This document shows positions 1 through 6,847 of a stretch of 18,371 nucleotides of DNA, piece after piece. The notes beneath the pieces were generated by a model, which saw only the letters and a program-made list of their open reading frames with translations, was not told where the DNA came from and made no database searches. A program made the translations under genes and the position numbers. The DNA is from Proteobacteria bacterium UBA7447 (GTDB lineage: Bacteria > Pseudomonadota > Gammaproteobacteria > Arenicellales > UBA868). The stretch is taken from assembly GCA_002477475.1 (NCBI GenBank), contig DLPX01000034.1, forward strand, positions 1 through 18,371, given 5' to 3'. Position 1 is the stretch's first letter, and the number at the start of each line of letters is the position of its first letter.

Positions 1-163
1 GGGGGGCTTTTTTTGCAGAGACTGGAAAGTAGCAGTAATAGTCGTTAAGGAAAAAGAGCGCGAGACTGGTGTTGTGAGAGATGGGAACAGTTTATTATTC
101 TGCTTTCCCATAAATCGTTTAAAAGGTCCCGCGTACATTTAAATGAACCTTTAGGAGGGTAGT
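1..163. other. Leader region upstream of the ABC-importer operon
   Basis: No gene is supported here. The window opens with a G run followed by a T run (about 1-14), which could be the 3' side of a terminator whose other half lies outside the window. Just before the first gene, AAAGGT (122-127) can pair with ACCTTT (147-152). Between them lies the perfect palindrome CATTTAAATG (136-145). A strong Shine-Dalgarno AGGAGG (153-158) sits five bases before the ATG at 164, so the hairpin ends directly against the ribosome-binding site. I found no convincing -35/-10 pair and no recognisable purine riboswitch. Confidence 0.4.
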
Positions 164-1246
164 ATGCTAAGTGCAAAAAAAATAGTAGCGATGGTGTTGG
201 CAGTGTTTGTGTCTGCGGCGGCAAGTGCGGGGGTAACGATTGAAGGAGACCCAAAAGTCGCATTCATATACTTCTCGCCTAAGAATGATGGTGGTTGGAC
301 CGAGGCGCATGAAAGGGGTCGCGCCAATGCAGCGAAAGCTTTAGATCTGGATATTGCCTATGTAGAAAACGTTCCTGAGACAGCAGAAGGTGTGAGGCAG
401 GTTGTTGATCTGTATCTGGATCGCGGGTTTAACATCATCATTGGCACCAGTTACGGGTTTGGTGACGGCCTATTGGAGGCCGCAGAAGCGAATCCAAATG
501 TTGCGTTTATGAATGCAGCAGGGGTAACCGCAGCAGATAACCTTGAGACCTTCTATGCCCGGACTTATGAACCTTGGTATCTCGCTGGAATGGCGGCAGG
601 TGCTGTATCAAAATCAAACAAGATCGGCATCGTTGCTGGTTTTCCGGTTTCCGTTGTTAACTGGGATATCAACGCTTTCACCCGGGGAGCCCGCTCAATC
701 AATCCTGAGATAGAAGTTATAGCGACTTTTGCAAACAGTTGGTATGACCCAGTAAAAGAAAAACAGGCAGCTGAAGCGATGTTGGAGCAGGGCGCGGATG
801 TGATTGCATGTAATATGTCATCTACAGCGGTAGTCGTCGCTGCCGAAGCGGCTGGCGCCTATTCAATCGGATTTCAGAACGACATGTCAGCAGCTGGGCC
901 AAATGGCCATCTGACTTCTGTTGTCTTCAACTGGGAAAACTACTACATCGATGCGATTAAACGCATGTCCTCAGCAAATTGGGTAAGTAAAGGATTGCCG
1001 TTGGCGGGTATGGAGATTGCGTTGGCAGATATCACTCCCTTGAGCGATGCAGTACCGCAGGATGTTCAGAAAAAGATCGCGAAGGCGCGGCAGAGTATGT
1101 CCGATGGAAGTTTTAATCCCTATTCTGGTCCAGTCAATAAGCAGAATGGGGAGGTAGTAATACCCTCCGGCTCAGTAATGGATGACGGAGGTTTATGGGG
1201 AATGGACTACTTTGTCGAAGGGGTGATTGGCACGATGCCTGACTGA
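164..1246 (+). CDS. BMP-family (PnrA-like) periplasmic substrate-binding protein of ABC importer
   Basis: This is the extracytoplasmic binding protein for the importer encoded by the next three genes. Residues 1-22 form a classical signal peptide: a K-K start, a hydrophobic core, and a likely cut after A-S-A. There is no lipobox cysteine, so the protein should be a soluble periplasmic one. The mature part (360 aa precursor) has the BMP/Med family pattern: strand KVAFIYF, then NDGGWTEAHERGR (41-53), a GTSYGFGD loop (94-101), and KIGIVAGF (153-160) opening the second lobe. Known family members (Treponema PnrA, Bacillus NupN) bind purine nucleosides, so a purine-like ligand is likely; a methylated purine is inferred only from the demethylase-like genes downstream. 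The start is supported by AGGAGG at 153-158. It is five bases from the next gene and probably the first gene of the operon. Confidence 0.9.
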   Translation: MLSAKKIVAMVLAVFVSAAASAGVTIEGDPKVAFIYFSPKNDGGWTEAHERGRANAAKALDLDIAYVENVPETAEGVRQVVDLYLDRGFNIIIGTSYGFGDGLLEAAEANPNVAFMNAAGVTAADNLETFYARTYEPWYLAGMAAGAVSKSNKIGIVAGFPVSVVNWDINAFTRGARSINPEIEVIATFANSWYDPVKEKQAAEAMLEQGADVIACNMSSTAVVVAAEAAGAYSIGFQNDMSAAGPNGHLTSVVFNWENYYIDAIKRMSSANWVSKGLPLAGMEIALADITPLSDAVPQDVQKKIAKARQSMSDGSFNPYSGPVNKQNGEVVIPSGSVMDDGGLWGMDYFVEGVIGTMPD

Positions 1247-1251
1247 TCTGT

Positions 1252-2784
1252 ATGGCACAGCGTAATCATACGACTGCGCTCTCCTTAAAGAATGTAAGCA
1301 AGAGTTTCGATCAGCAGAAAGCGCTGGTCAACGCGAACTTCAGCGTTGATTGGGGGGAATTGCACGCCCTTCTTGGGGAGAATGGCGCGGGGAAGTCGAC
1401 GCTGATGAACGTCGTCTGCGGGTTGTATACCGCAGACGACGGCCAGATTTGTATTGATGGTCAACAGTTAACCATTCCGGATCCGCAACATGCAGGCACG
1501 CTCGGCATCGGGATGGTGCACCAGCATTTCAAGCTTATCGAGTCATTCACGGTTGCAGAGAACGTTCTGCTGTCGTGCGGAGATCGGATTGGAATTAGTT
1601 CAATAGGCGACATTTCAAAACGGGCGAAAGAAGCTGCCGAGAGCATTGGGTTTTCGATAGATGTTCAGGCGAGAATAAGCGCTCTTTCTGTTGCGGAGCG
1701 TCAACGTATCGAGATCACCAAGTTGATGCTGCTTGGGGCGGATATATTGATTCTGGACGAGCCGACGGCGGTGCTTACCGATCAGGAGGCAGCCAATGTC
1801 CTCGGCCTTTTGAAACGTTTGGCCTCTCAAGGTAAAGCGGTCGTATTAATTACACATCGTCTTAATGAAGTGACGGAGTTTGCAGATCATGTAACTGTGA
1901 TGCGCTCTGGTAAAACCGTCATTGATGGTGTTCCGCTAGAAGGTTTGAACAGGAGCGATCTCGCGACAGCGATGGTTGGAGAGGGGCGGGATCCGTTGGA
2001 GTCCGCGCTTAATCAAACGTCGTCTCGAACTGCAGAGAGACCCAGGCTGAAGTTACAGGAGGTGTCGATAAAATTCCCTGCCAAGAAACATGGTCAGGAA
2101 CGTCTTAGTTTTGAAGTGTTTCCCGGAGAAGTTCTAGGTATCGCAGGGGTTGGTGGTAACGGACAGACTGAACTAACCCAGGCCTTGATTGGGCTAATCG
2201 ATATAGAGAGCGGTAGTATCACCGTGGATCAAGATGATCTGTCGAATGCGAGCATAACCAAACGTCGCCAACACGGATTCCGATTAATTCCAGCGGATAG
2301 AGCAGGTTTCGCATTGATCGCTGACCTGCAGAACTTTGAGAACTTGGCCTTGACTAAAGTCGCAACGAGTGATTTTGGCGGAAGGTGGTGGTTGTCTCGC
2401 CGGGTCATGCGCCAAAATGCGAAAGCATTATTCCAGTCGAGCAACATCAGAGGGGGGACAGTAAATTCAAAGACCCGCTTACTTTCAGGAGGTAACGCGC
2501 AAAAGTTACTTCTTGCCCGGGAGTTGGATACGGAGGCATCCGTTCTGATAGCGCATTCCCCGACACGGGGACTAGATATACGTGCGTATTCCGCGGTTCA
2601 CGATGCTATCCGTCGTGCTGTAAAAAATGGCGCCGCTTGCCTATTGATCAGTGAAGATCTCGATGAGGTGTTAACCCTTTCCTCGCGAATTGGCGTTATG
2701 AGCCGCGAAGCGTTTCATGGACCCTTTTATCCCTCGGAGATCAGTCGGTCTCGAATAGGTGAGTTGATGGCAGGACATGTCTAA
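1252..2784 (+). CDS. ABC importer ATP-binding protein with two tandem nucleotide-binding domains (NupO/YufO-like)
   Basis: This 510-residue protein should energise uptake at the inner face of the cytoplasmic membrane. The first ATPase domain has Walker A GENGAGKST (42-50), a signature-like LSVAERQR (145-152), Walker B ILILDEP (165-171) and the H-loop histidine H202. The second domain is degenerate at its own catalytic positions: the Walker A equivalent reads GVGGNGQTE (about 299-307) with Q in place of K, the Walker B region has HSPTRGLD instead of a DEP motif, and the switch histidine is replaced in SEDLDE. Its signature LSGGNAQK (411-418) is intact, so only one composite site may be hydrolytic. 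That asymmetry is usual for the sugar/nucleoside class of tandem ABC ATPases. The reading frame overlaps the following permease gene by eight bases, suggesting translational coupling. Confidence 0.93.
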   Translation: MAQRNHTTALSLKNVSKSFDQQKALVNANFSVDWGELHALLGENGAGKSTLMNVVCGLYTADDGQICIDGQQLTIPDPQHAGTLGIGMVHQHFKLIESFTVAENVLLSCGDRIGISSIGDISKRAKEAAESIGFSIDVQARISALSVAERQRIEITKLMLLGADILILDEPTAVLTDQEAANVLGLLKRLASQGKAVVLITHRLNEVTEFADHVTVMRSGKTVIDGVPLEGLNRSDLATAMVGEGRDPLESALNQTSSRTAERPRLKLQEVSIKFPAKKHGQERLSFEVFPGEVLGIAGVGGNGQTELTQALIGLIDIESGSITVDQDDLSNASITKRRQHGFRLIPADRAGFALIADLQNFENLALTKVATSDFGGRWWLSRRVMRQNAKALFQSSNIRGGTVNSKTRLLSGGNAQKLLLARELDTEASVLIAHSPTRGLDIRAYSAVHDAIRRAVKNGAACLLISEDLDEVLTLSSRIGVMSREAFHGPFYPSEISRSRIGELMAGHV

Positions 2785-3892
2785 CCCTTTTGAGCTGATG
2801 CCCAGGCAGTACTCGCCTTTTTGGCTAAAGGCGGTTTGTCTAATATCGGGAATAGCTATCGGCCTTGCTTTGGCAACAACATTGTTGATGCTCAATGGCG
2901 TGGACTTCAAGGGCATTGTCCGAGAGTTTGTTCTATATAGTTTTATCAGTAACCGAGGTCTCGCTCAGACGATCTCCACAGCTACCCCATTGCTTTTGGT
3001 AGGACTCGCATCCGCAATTGTTCTGAAACTACGGTTCTGGAATATCGGAATTGACGGGCAGGCGTGGTTGGGTGCGATCGCAGCAAGTGGGATCGCAATA
3101 TATGACGTTGGTGATCCGTCGTTTCGGCTTCTTATTATGGCCTGTGCCGCGATTATTGCTGGTGCGGTTTGGGTAGGAGTGCCTGTCTTCTTAAAGATGC
3201 GGCTGGGTGTTAATGAAGTGATTTCTACATTGATGCTCACGTACGTAGCGTTTCTGGTAGCCCAGCATTTTCTTTACGGTGACTGGAGGGATCCCTCAAC
3301 CAGTTGGCCGGTATCAGTGACGTTTGACGAGAGCAGCGAGCGGCTACAGAGAATTGGATTTGGTCATGTCCACACCGGAGTCTGGATTGCGCTCGGATGC
3401 GCGTCGCTTGTAAGTTATCTCATGTTGGCCCATCGTTTTGGTTTCTTTCTTTCGGCAATCGGGTTGAGTCCCAAAGGAGCGCGGGCGTCGGGGCTACCCG
3501 TGCCGATTGTTGTGATTCTGACGGTCTTGATTGGTGGCGGCCTTTGTGGGTTAGCGGGTTTTGTGGTCGTTGCGGGACAGGAGTATCGTCTTACCCAGTA
3601 CGTGATTCATGATCTTACGTTTAGTGCAATTCTGATTGCATTCTTGGCGCGATTTAATCCGATAGCTGTCGTACCCGTGTCATTCCTGGTTGCAGGGTTG
3701 TTTACCGCGGGAGAGACCCTGAAAGCGTTTTATCAACTGCCGCTCTCCCTGATCTTGGTAGTCCAGGCGATTATTCTTGGCAGTGTTATCTCCGTTGAAT
3801 TTTTCAGTGCATATAGGGTCAGGATCAAAGTGTCCGGTTTGCTTAACCGTCAAATTAACGAAGAACAGAGTCGGCAGACCTCACAACAGTAA
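2777..3892 (+). CDS. ABC importer inner-membrane permease 1 (NupP/YufP-like)
   Basis: This is a hydrophobic 371-residue integral membrane protein with an N-terminal membrane segment at about residues 15-40 and multiple further helices. It fits the BPD-type permease class that pairs with BMP binding proteins. The family-typical stretch FWNIGIDGQAWLGA (about 87-100) is the counterpart of the conserved N-I-G-x-E/D-G-Q segment seen in nucleoside and ribose permeases. RLGVNEVISTLMLTY (about 142-156) is another conserved family element, probably near the ATPase-contacting loop. It would form a heterodimer with the next gene's product. The start ATG lies inside the end of the ATPase gene (eight-base overlap). 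The C-terminal tail is short and polar. Confidence 0.9.
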   Translation: MSNPFELMPRQYSPFWLKAVCLISGIAIGLALATTLLMLNGVDFKGIVREFVLYSFISNRGLAQTISTATPLLLVGLASAIVLKLRFWNIGIDGQAWLGAIAASGIAIYDVGDPSFRLLIMACAAIIAGAVWVGVPVFLKMRLGVNEVISTLMLTYVAFLVAQHFLYGDWRDPSTSWPVSVTFDESSERLQRIGFGHVHTGVWIALGCASLVSYLMLAHRFGFFLSAIGLSPKGARASGLPVPIVVILTVLIGGGLCGLAGFVVVAGQEYRLTQYVIHDLTFSAILIAFLARFNPIAVVPVSFLVAGLFTAGETLKAFYQLPLSLILVVQAIILGSVISVEFFSAYRVRIKVSGLLNRQINEEQSRQTSQQ

Positions 3893-3903
3893 TTTTCATA
3901 CCG

Positions 3904-4827
3904 ATGGAATTCATTATTTACTGGCTCAGCGCAACGCCGTCGTATGCGGCGCCGTTGCTACTTGCAGCGCTGGGGCTGATCATCAATGAGAGAGCGGGGG
4001 TTCTGAACCTGGGAGCGGAAGGCATGATGGCATGTGGCGCATTAGCGGGGGCCCTCGTCAGTCTGGCGTTTTCATCTCCTTTGCTGGGGATTGCTGCTGC
4101 TGTTATATCGGGCGCCACGATGGCGGCAATATTTGGCGGTTTAACAGTGGTACTCAGGTGTGACCAAGTGGTAAGCGGATTAATTCTGGTTGCCTTGGGA
4201 GCTGGCGTGACGGGTCTCCTCGGTAGGGACATCGTCGGTCAGACGCTTCCCGGTTTCCGCGAGGTCGATCTTTGGTTTCTCTCAGACCTCCCGGTTGTAG
4301 GTCCGGTGATATTTCAGCAGAACACGTTAACCTATCTCTCGTTCCTGTTTGCTGTTCTTGTATGGTGGTGGATGTATCGTTCTGTAAGCGGTTTGAGGTT
4401 CAGAGCAGTCGGGGAGAGTCCATCGACTGCTGATGCGAATGGAATCAATGTAATTGCCGCACGATTTTTGGCTGTGGTGGTTGGCGGAGCGTTTTGCGGT
4501 CTCGCCGGCGGGTATCTTGCGCTGGCCTCCAGTTTCATATGGGTTGAAGGTATGGTCGCTGGCCGAGGATGGATAGCGATCGGGTTGGTGATATTTGCCC
4601 GGTGGAATCCGAGGCAAGCGATATTGGGTGCGCTGCTTTTTGGAGCCATTGAGGCGCTTATCCCCCGCGTGCAGGCTACAGGAATGGATGTTCCGATTTA
4701 CCTGATGATGATGTTGCCTTACCTGACAACATTGGGGGTGCTGGTGGTTGCATCGAAATTCGATGAGAAACGGTCTCAGGAACCTGCGAACCTTGGAATA
4801 CCGTATGCCAGACAGGACCGACACTGA
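3904..4827 (+). CDS. ABC importer inner-membrane permease 2 (NupQ/YufQ-like)
   Basis: This 307-residue hydrophobic protein is the second permease subunit. It opens with a short N-terminus and helices containing APLLLAALGLIINERAGVLN (about 17-36), followed by LGAEGMMACGALAGA; the NERAGVLNLGAEGMM segment is a hallmark of the NupQ/YufQ family. The later GESPSTADANGINV stretch (about 171-184) has the conserved G-E-x-P-x-A-A-D-x-x-G-I pattern of a cytoplasmic loop in these permeases. It begins eleven bases after permease 1 and is followed, 39 bases on, by the 2OG dioxygenase gene with no visible terminator, so the importer and the oxygenases are probably co-transcribed. Substrate cannot be deduced from the permease itself. 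Confidence 0.9.
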   Translation: MEFIIYWLSATPSYAAPLLLAALGLIINERAGVLNLGAEGMMACGALAGALVSLAFSSPLLGIAAAVISGATMAAIFGGLTVVLRCDQVVSGLILVALGAGVTGLLGRDIVGQTLPGFREVDLWFLSDLPVVGPVIFQQNTLTYLSFLFAVLVWWWMYRSVSGLRFRAVGESPSTADANGINVIAARFLAVVVGGAFCGLAGGYLALASSFIWVEGMVAGRGWIAIGLVIFARWNPRQAILGALLFGAIEALIPRVQATGMDVPIYLMMMLPYLTTLGVLVVASKFDEKRSQEPANLGIPYARQDRH

Positions 4828-4866
4828 GAGGGAGTGCAAACGATTTACTTCTGACCGAGTAACACT

Positions 4867-5898
4867 ATGAGCGCTAAAGACAAAATCAATACGGGTATCG
4901 AAACTCGGGAGGTATCTGATTTGACTCCCGGTTTGTCGTCCGTGCAAATGGCGGACGAGGAAATCCCTGTGATTGATCTCGGTCCAATGTGGTCTGAGGA
5001 TGAGGTGGGTAAAGTGCTTCTAGCAGAACAGGTATCGACTGCCTGTCAGGAGATCGGCTTTTTCTATGTTAAGAACCATGGCGTTCCTGATTCCATCATT
5101 GCTGATGCACAGCGCGTCAGTGGTGAATTTTTCAAACAAAGCGAAGAAACAAAGATGTTAATCGAAGTATCCGGTTCGTCGTCCAACCGCGGTTACATTC
5201 CTTTATTTGGGGAAAAGAACAGTTCAGTTGCAAAAGGAGACTTAAAAGAAACCTTCGATCTATCCGTTGAAGTCGATAAGGATGACCCGCTCTGTCAGTT
5301 AAAGGGAGGGCTATATGGCCCCAATCAGTGGCCCGAGTATCCCGAAGATTTCCGGACCGTCATGATGGCGTACTTTGAGGAGATGACCATGTTGAGTCGA
5401 ACGCTCTACGATGCGTTTGCCCAATCACTTGACCTCGATCCTGAATTCTTTTTACAGCACCTCAAGACGCCGCTAGACATATGCAGACTATTGCAGTATC
5501 CGCCTCAGAAAGAAGTTCTGGACGAGGATCAAATTGGGACGGGAGCACATTCGGATTTTGATTGCTTTACGATTCTTTGGCAGGACAGCAATGGTGGGCT
5601 GCAGGCCTTGAGAAGGGACGGAATCTGGATAGATGCCTTACCCATCCCGGATACGTTTCTCGTCAATGTCGGGGATATGTTAGAGAGATGGACCAACGGA
5701 AAATATGTATCGACCGTGCATCGGGTAATAAACAGATCTGGAAACCAGCGGAATTCAATGGTCTTTTTTGCGGCGCCAGATTATGAGACCAATATTGACT
5801 GTATTCCCAGTTGCCTCGAGAACGGTGAGGCGTCTAAACATGCTCCTGTAACGTCAGGGGAATACATCGTATCCAGATACGAAGAAGTCTTGATCTGA
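4867..5898 (+). CDS. Isopenicillin-N-synthase-like Fe(II)/2-oxoglutarate dioxygenase
   Basis: This is a cytoplasmic non-haem iron oxygenase that should couple 2-oxoglutarate decarboxylation to hydroxylation of a small molecule. The N-terminal DIOX_N-like part contains EEIPVIDLGPM (31-41) and GFFYVKNHGVP (64-74). The C-terminal jelly roll holds the iron triad H228 and D230 (GAHSDFDCFTIL) with H285 (VSTVHRVI), plus the 2OG-binding pair R295-x-S297. All key residues are present, and 343 aa is the usual length. No strong Shine-Dalgarno precedes the ATG. It lies between the importer and the Ndm-like genes. Fungal thymine-7-hydroxylase belongs to this same fold and oxidises a methyl group on a nucleobase, so a role on a methylated base is possible, but that is inference. 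Plant-like oxidases and ethylene-forming enzymes share the fold and cannot be excluded. Confidence 0.88.
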   Translation: MSAKDKINTGIETREVSDLTPGLSSVQMADEEIPVIDLGPMWSEDEVGKVLLAEQVSTACQEIGFFYVKNHGVPDSIIADAQRVSGEFFKQSEETKMLIEVSGSSSNRGYIPLFGEKNSSVAKGDLKETFDLSVEVDKDDPLCQLKGGLYGPNQWPEYPEDFRTVMMAYFEEMTMLSRTLYDAFAQSLDLDPEFFLQHLKTPLDICRLLQYPPQKEVLDEDQIGTGAHSDFDCFTILWQDSNGGLQALRRDGIWIDALPIPDTFLVNVGDMLERWTNGKYVSTVHRVINRSGNQRNSMVFFAAPDYETNIDCIPSCLENGEASKHAPVTSGEYIVSRYEEVLI

Positions 5899-5947
5899 AA
5901 AGGGGCATCCGAATATCGGTCGTTCTTTTTCTTGAGTCGAACCTGCC

Positions 5948-6847
5948 TTGAATAGTCTCGAAATAGCGAAGAGTTGCAGCACTTACAGTTGTTGGCACCC
6001 GTTGTTCGCCCTTGAAGACCTGGAAGAGGGAGGCGTTCCGGTTTATACGCAACTTCTCGACCAAGCGGTTCTTTGCGAGCGGCTGTCGGAAGGTAAGGTG
6101 TCTGTAAGGTTGGCAGATCAGCAACGCGGCCCTGATCGTCAGGCAGAGGATCTGCATTCGCAGGTGCAATTCGGGTTTGTGTGGGCTTGCATCGGCCCAA
6201 ATCCTCAGCTGCTTTTCGATATTCCGGAATATCATGAACCGGATCGACGTAATGTGTGTACGGGAGTGTTTGGCGTAGAAGTATCTGCGCCGAGAGCGAT
6301 CGAAAACTTTCTGGATATGGGACATTTCCCGTTTGTCCATACTGGCTTGCTCGGAATAGAGCCGCATACGGAGGTGGTCGATTACCAGGTTACGGTATCT
6401 GATGAGCCTAACGAGATTGTTGCGACCGAATGTCTTTTTTTTCAGCCACAGGCAGCAGTGGGGTCCGTTGGGGGTGTTGTTACAGAGTATGTGTATCGGG
6501 TTCCGCATCCGTTTTGTGCAATCCTTTACAAGTCCTGTCCCTTTGACGAATCCCGACGGGATGTGATCACCATTTTTGTGCAGCCTGAGAGCGAAGAGAG
6601 AATTCGGGCCCACACCATGATGAGTATTGTTGATCCGGAAAGCAGCGATACCTCTATTCGTCTTTTTCAACAGATGATTTTTGGACAGGATAAGCCGATT
6701 CTCGAGAACCAGTTCCCGAAGAAACTCCCCTTAGATCCGCTGGATGAGATTTCGATCCGTGCAGACCGCGTCGCCGTGGCTTACAGAAAATGGCTCGCAA
6801 GCGGCGGCGTCCGTTATGGAGTGATACCGGGTGCACAGGCAACTTGA
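5948..6847 (+). CDS. Rieske-oxygenase catalytic subunit lacking the Rieske cluster (NdmC-like N-demethylase)
   Basis: The protein (299 aa) looks like a VanA/NdmA-type oxygenase alpha subunit whose [2Fe-2S] site has been lost. The N-terminus still shows the opening of a Rieske fold (CWHPLFALEDL, 15-25). Where CxH and CxxH should be, it reads VRLADQQRGPDRQAED (53-68) and then jumps to FGFVW (75-79), about 41 residues shorter than the neighbouring Rieske protein between the same landmarks. The catalytic half is intact: NFLDMGHFPFVH (120-131) gives H126 and H131, with D123 as the bridging aspartate. FGQDKPILENQ (245-255) probably supplies the carboxylate ligand. NdmC, the caffeine-pathway N7-demethylase, is known to lack its Rieske cluster and to borrow one from NdmD. 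The TTG start at 5948 is the first possible one after an in-frame stop at 5933; its ribosome-binding site is weak. The substrate is unproven. Confidence 0.82.
   Translation: MNSLEIAKSCSTYSCWHPLFALEDLEEGGVPVYTQLLDQAVLCERLSEGKVSVRLADQQRGPDRQAEDLHSQVQFGFVWACIGPNPQLLFDIPEYHEPDRRNVCTGVFGVEVSAPRAIENFLDMGHFPFVHTGLLGIEPHTEVVDYQVTVSDEPNEIVATECLFFQPQAAVGSVGGVVTEYVYRVPHPFCAILYKSCPFDESRRDVITIFVQPESEERIRAHTMMSIVDPESSDTSIRLFQQMIFGQDKPILENQFPKKLPLDPLDEISIRADRVAVAYRKWLASGGVRYGVIPGAQAT

Noticed and set aside
1..163. Purine riboswitch before the importer operon
   Set aside because: I looked for the three-way-junction core and conserved loop bases and found only a small hairpin and palindrome.
4327..4947. Minus-strand frame of 206 codons across the permease 2 end
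   Set aside because: Basic, low-complexity composition and full overlap with permease and dioxygenase genes mark it as a shadow.
6095..6180. Frameshift as the cause of the missing Rieske motif
   Set aside because: The catalytic frame reads through without interruption and only about 15 codons separate the flanking landmarks, so no other frame could hide the roughly 41 missing residues; a true deletion is more likely.
5834..6670. Long minus-strand frame (278 codons) opposite the catalytic oxygenase gene
   Set aside because: It has no recognisable family content and lies wholly against a gene with clear motifs on the plus strand; it is an antisense shadow.
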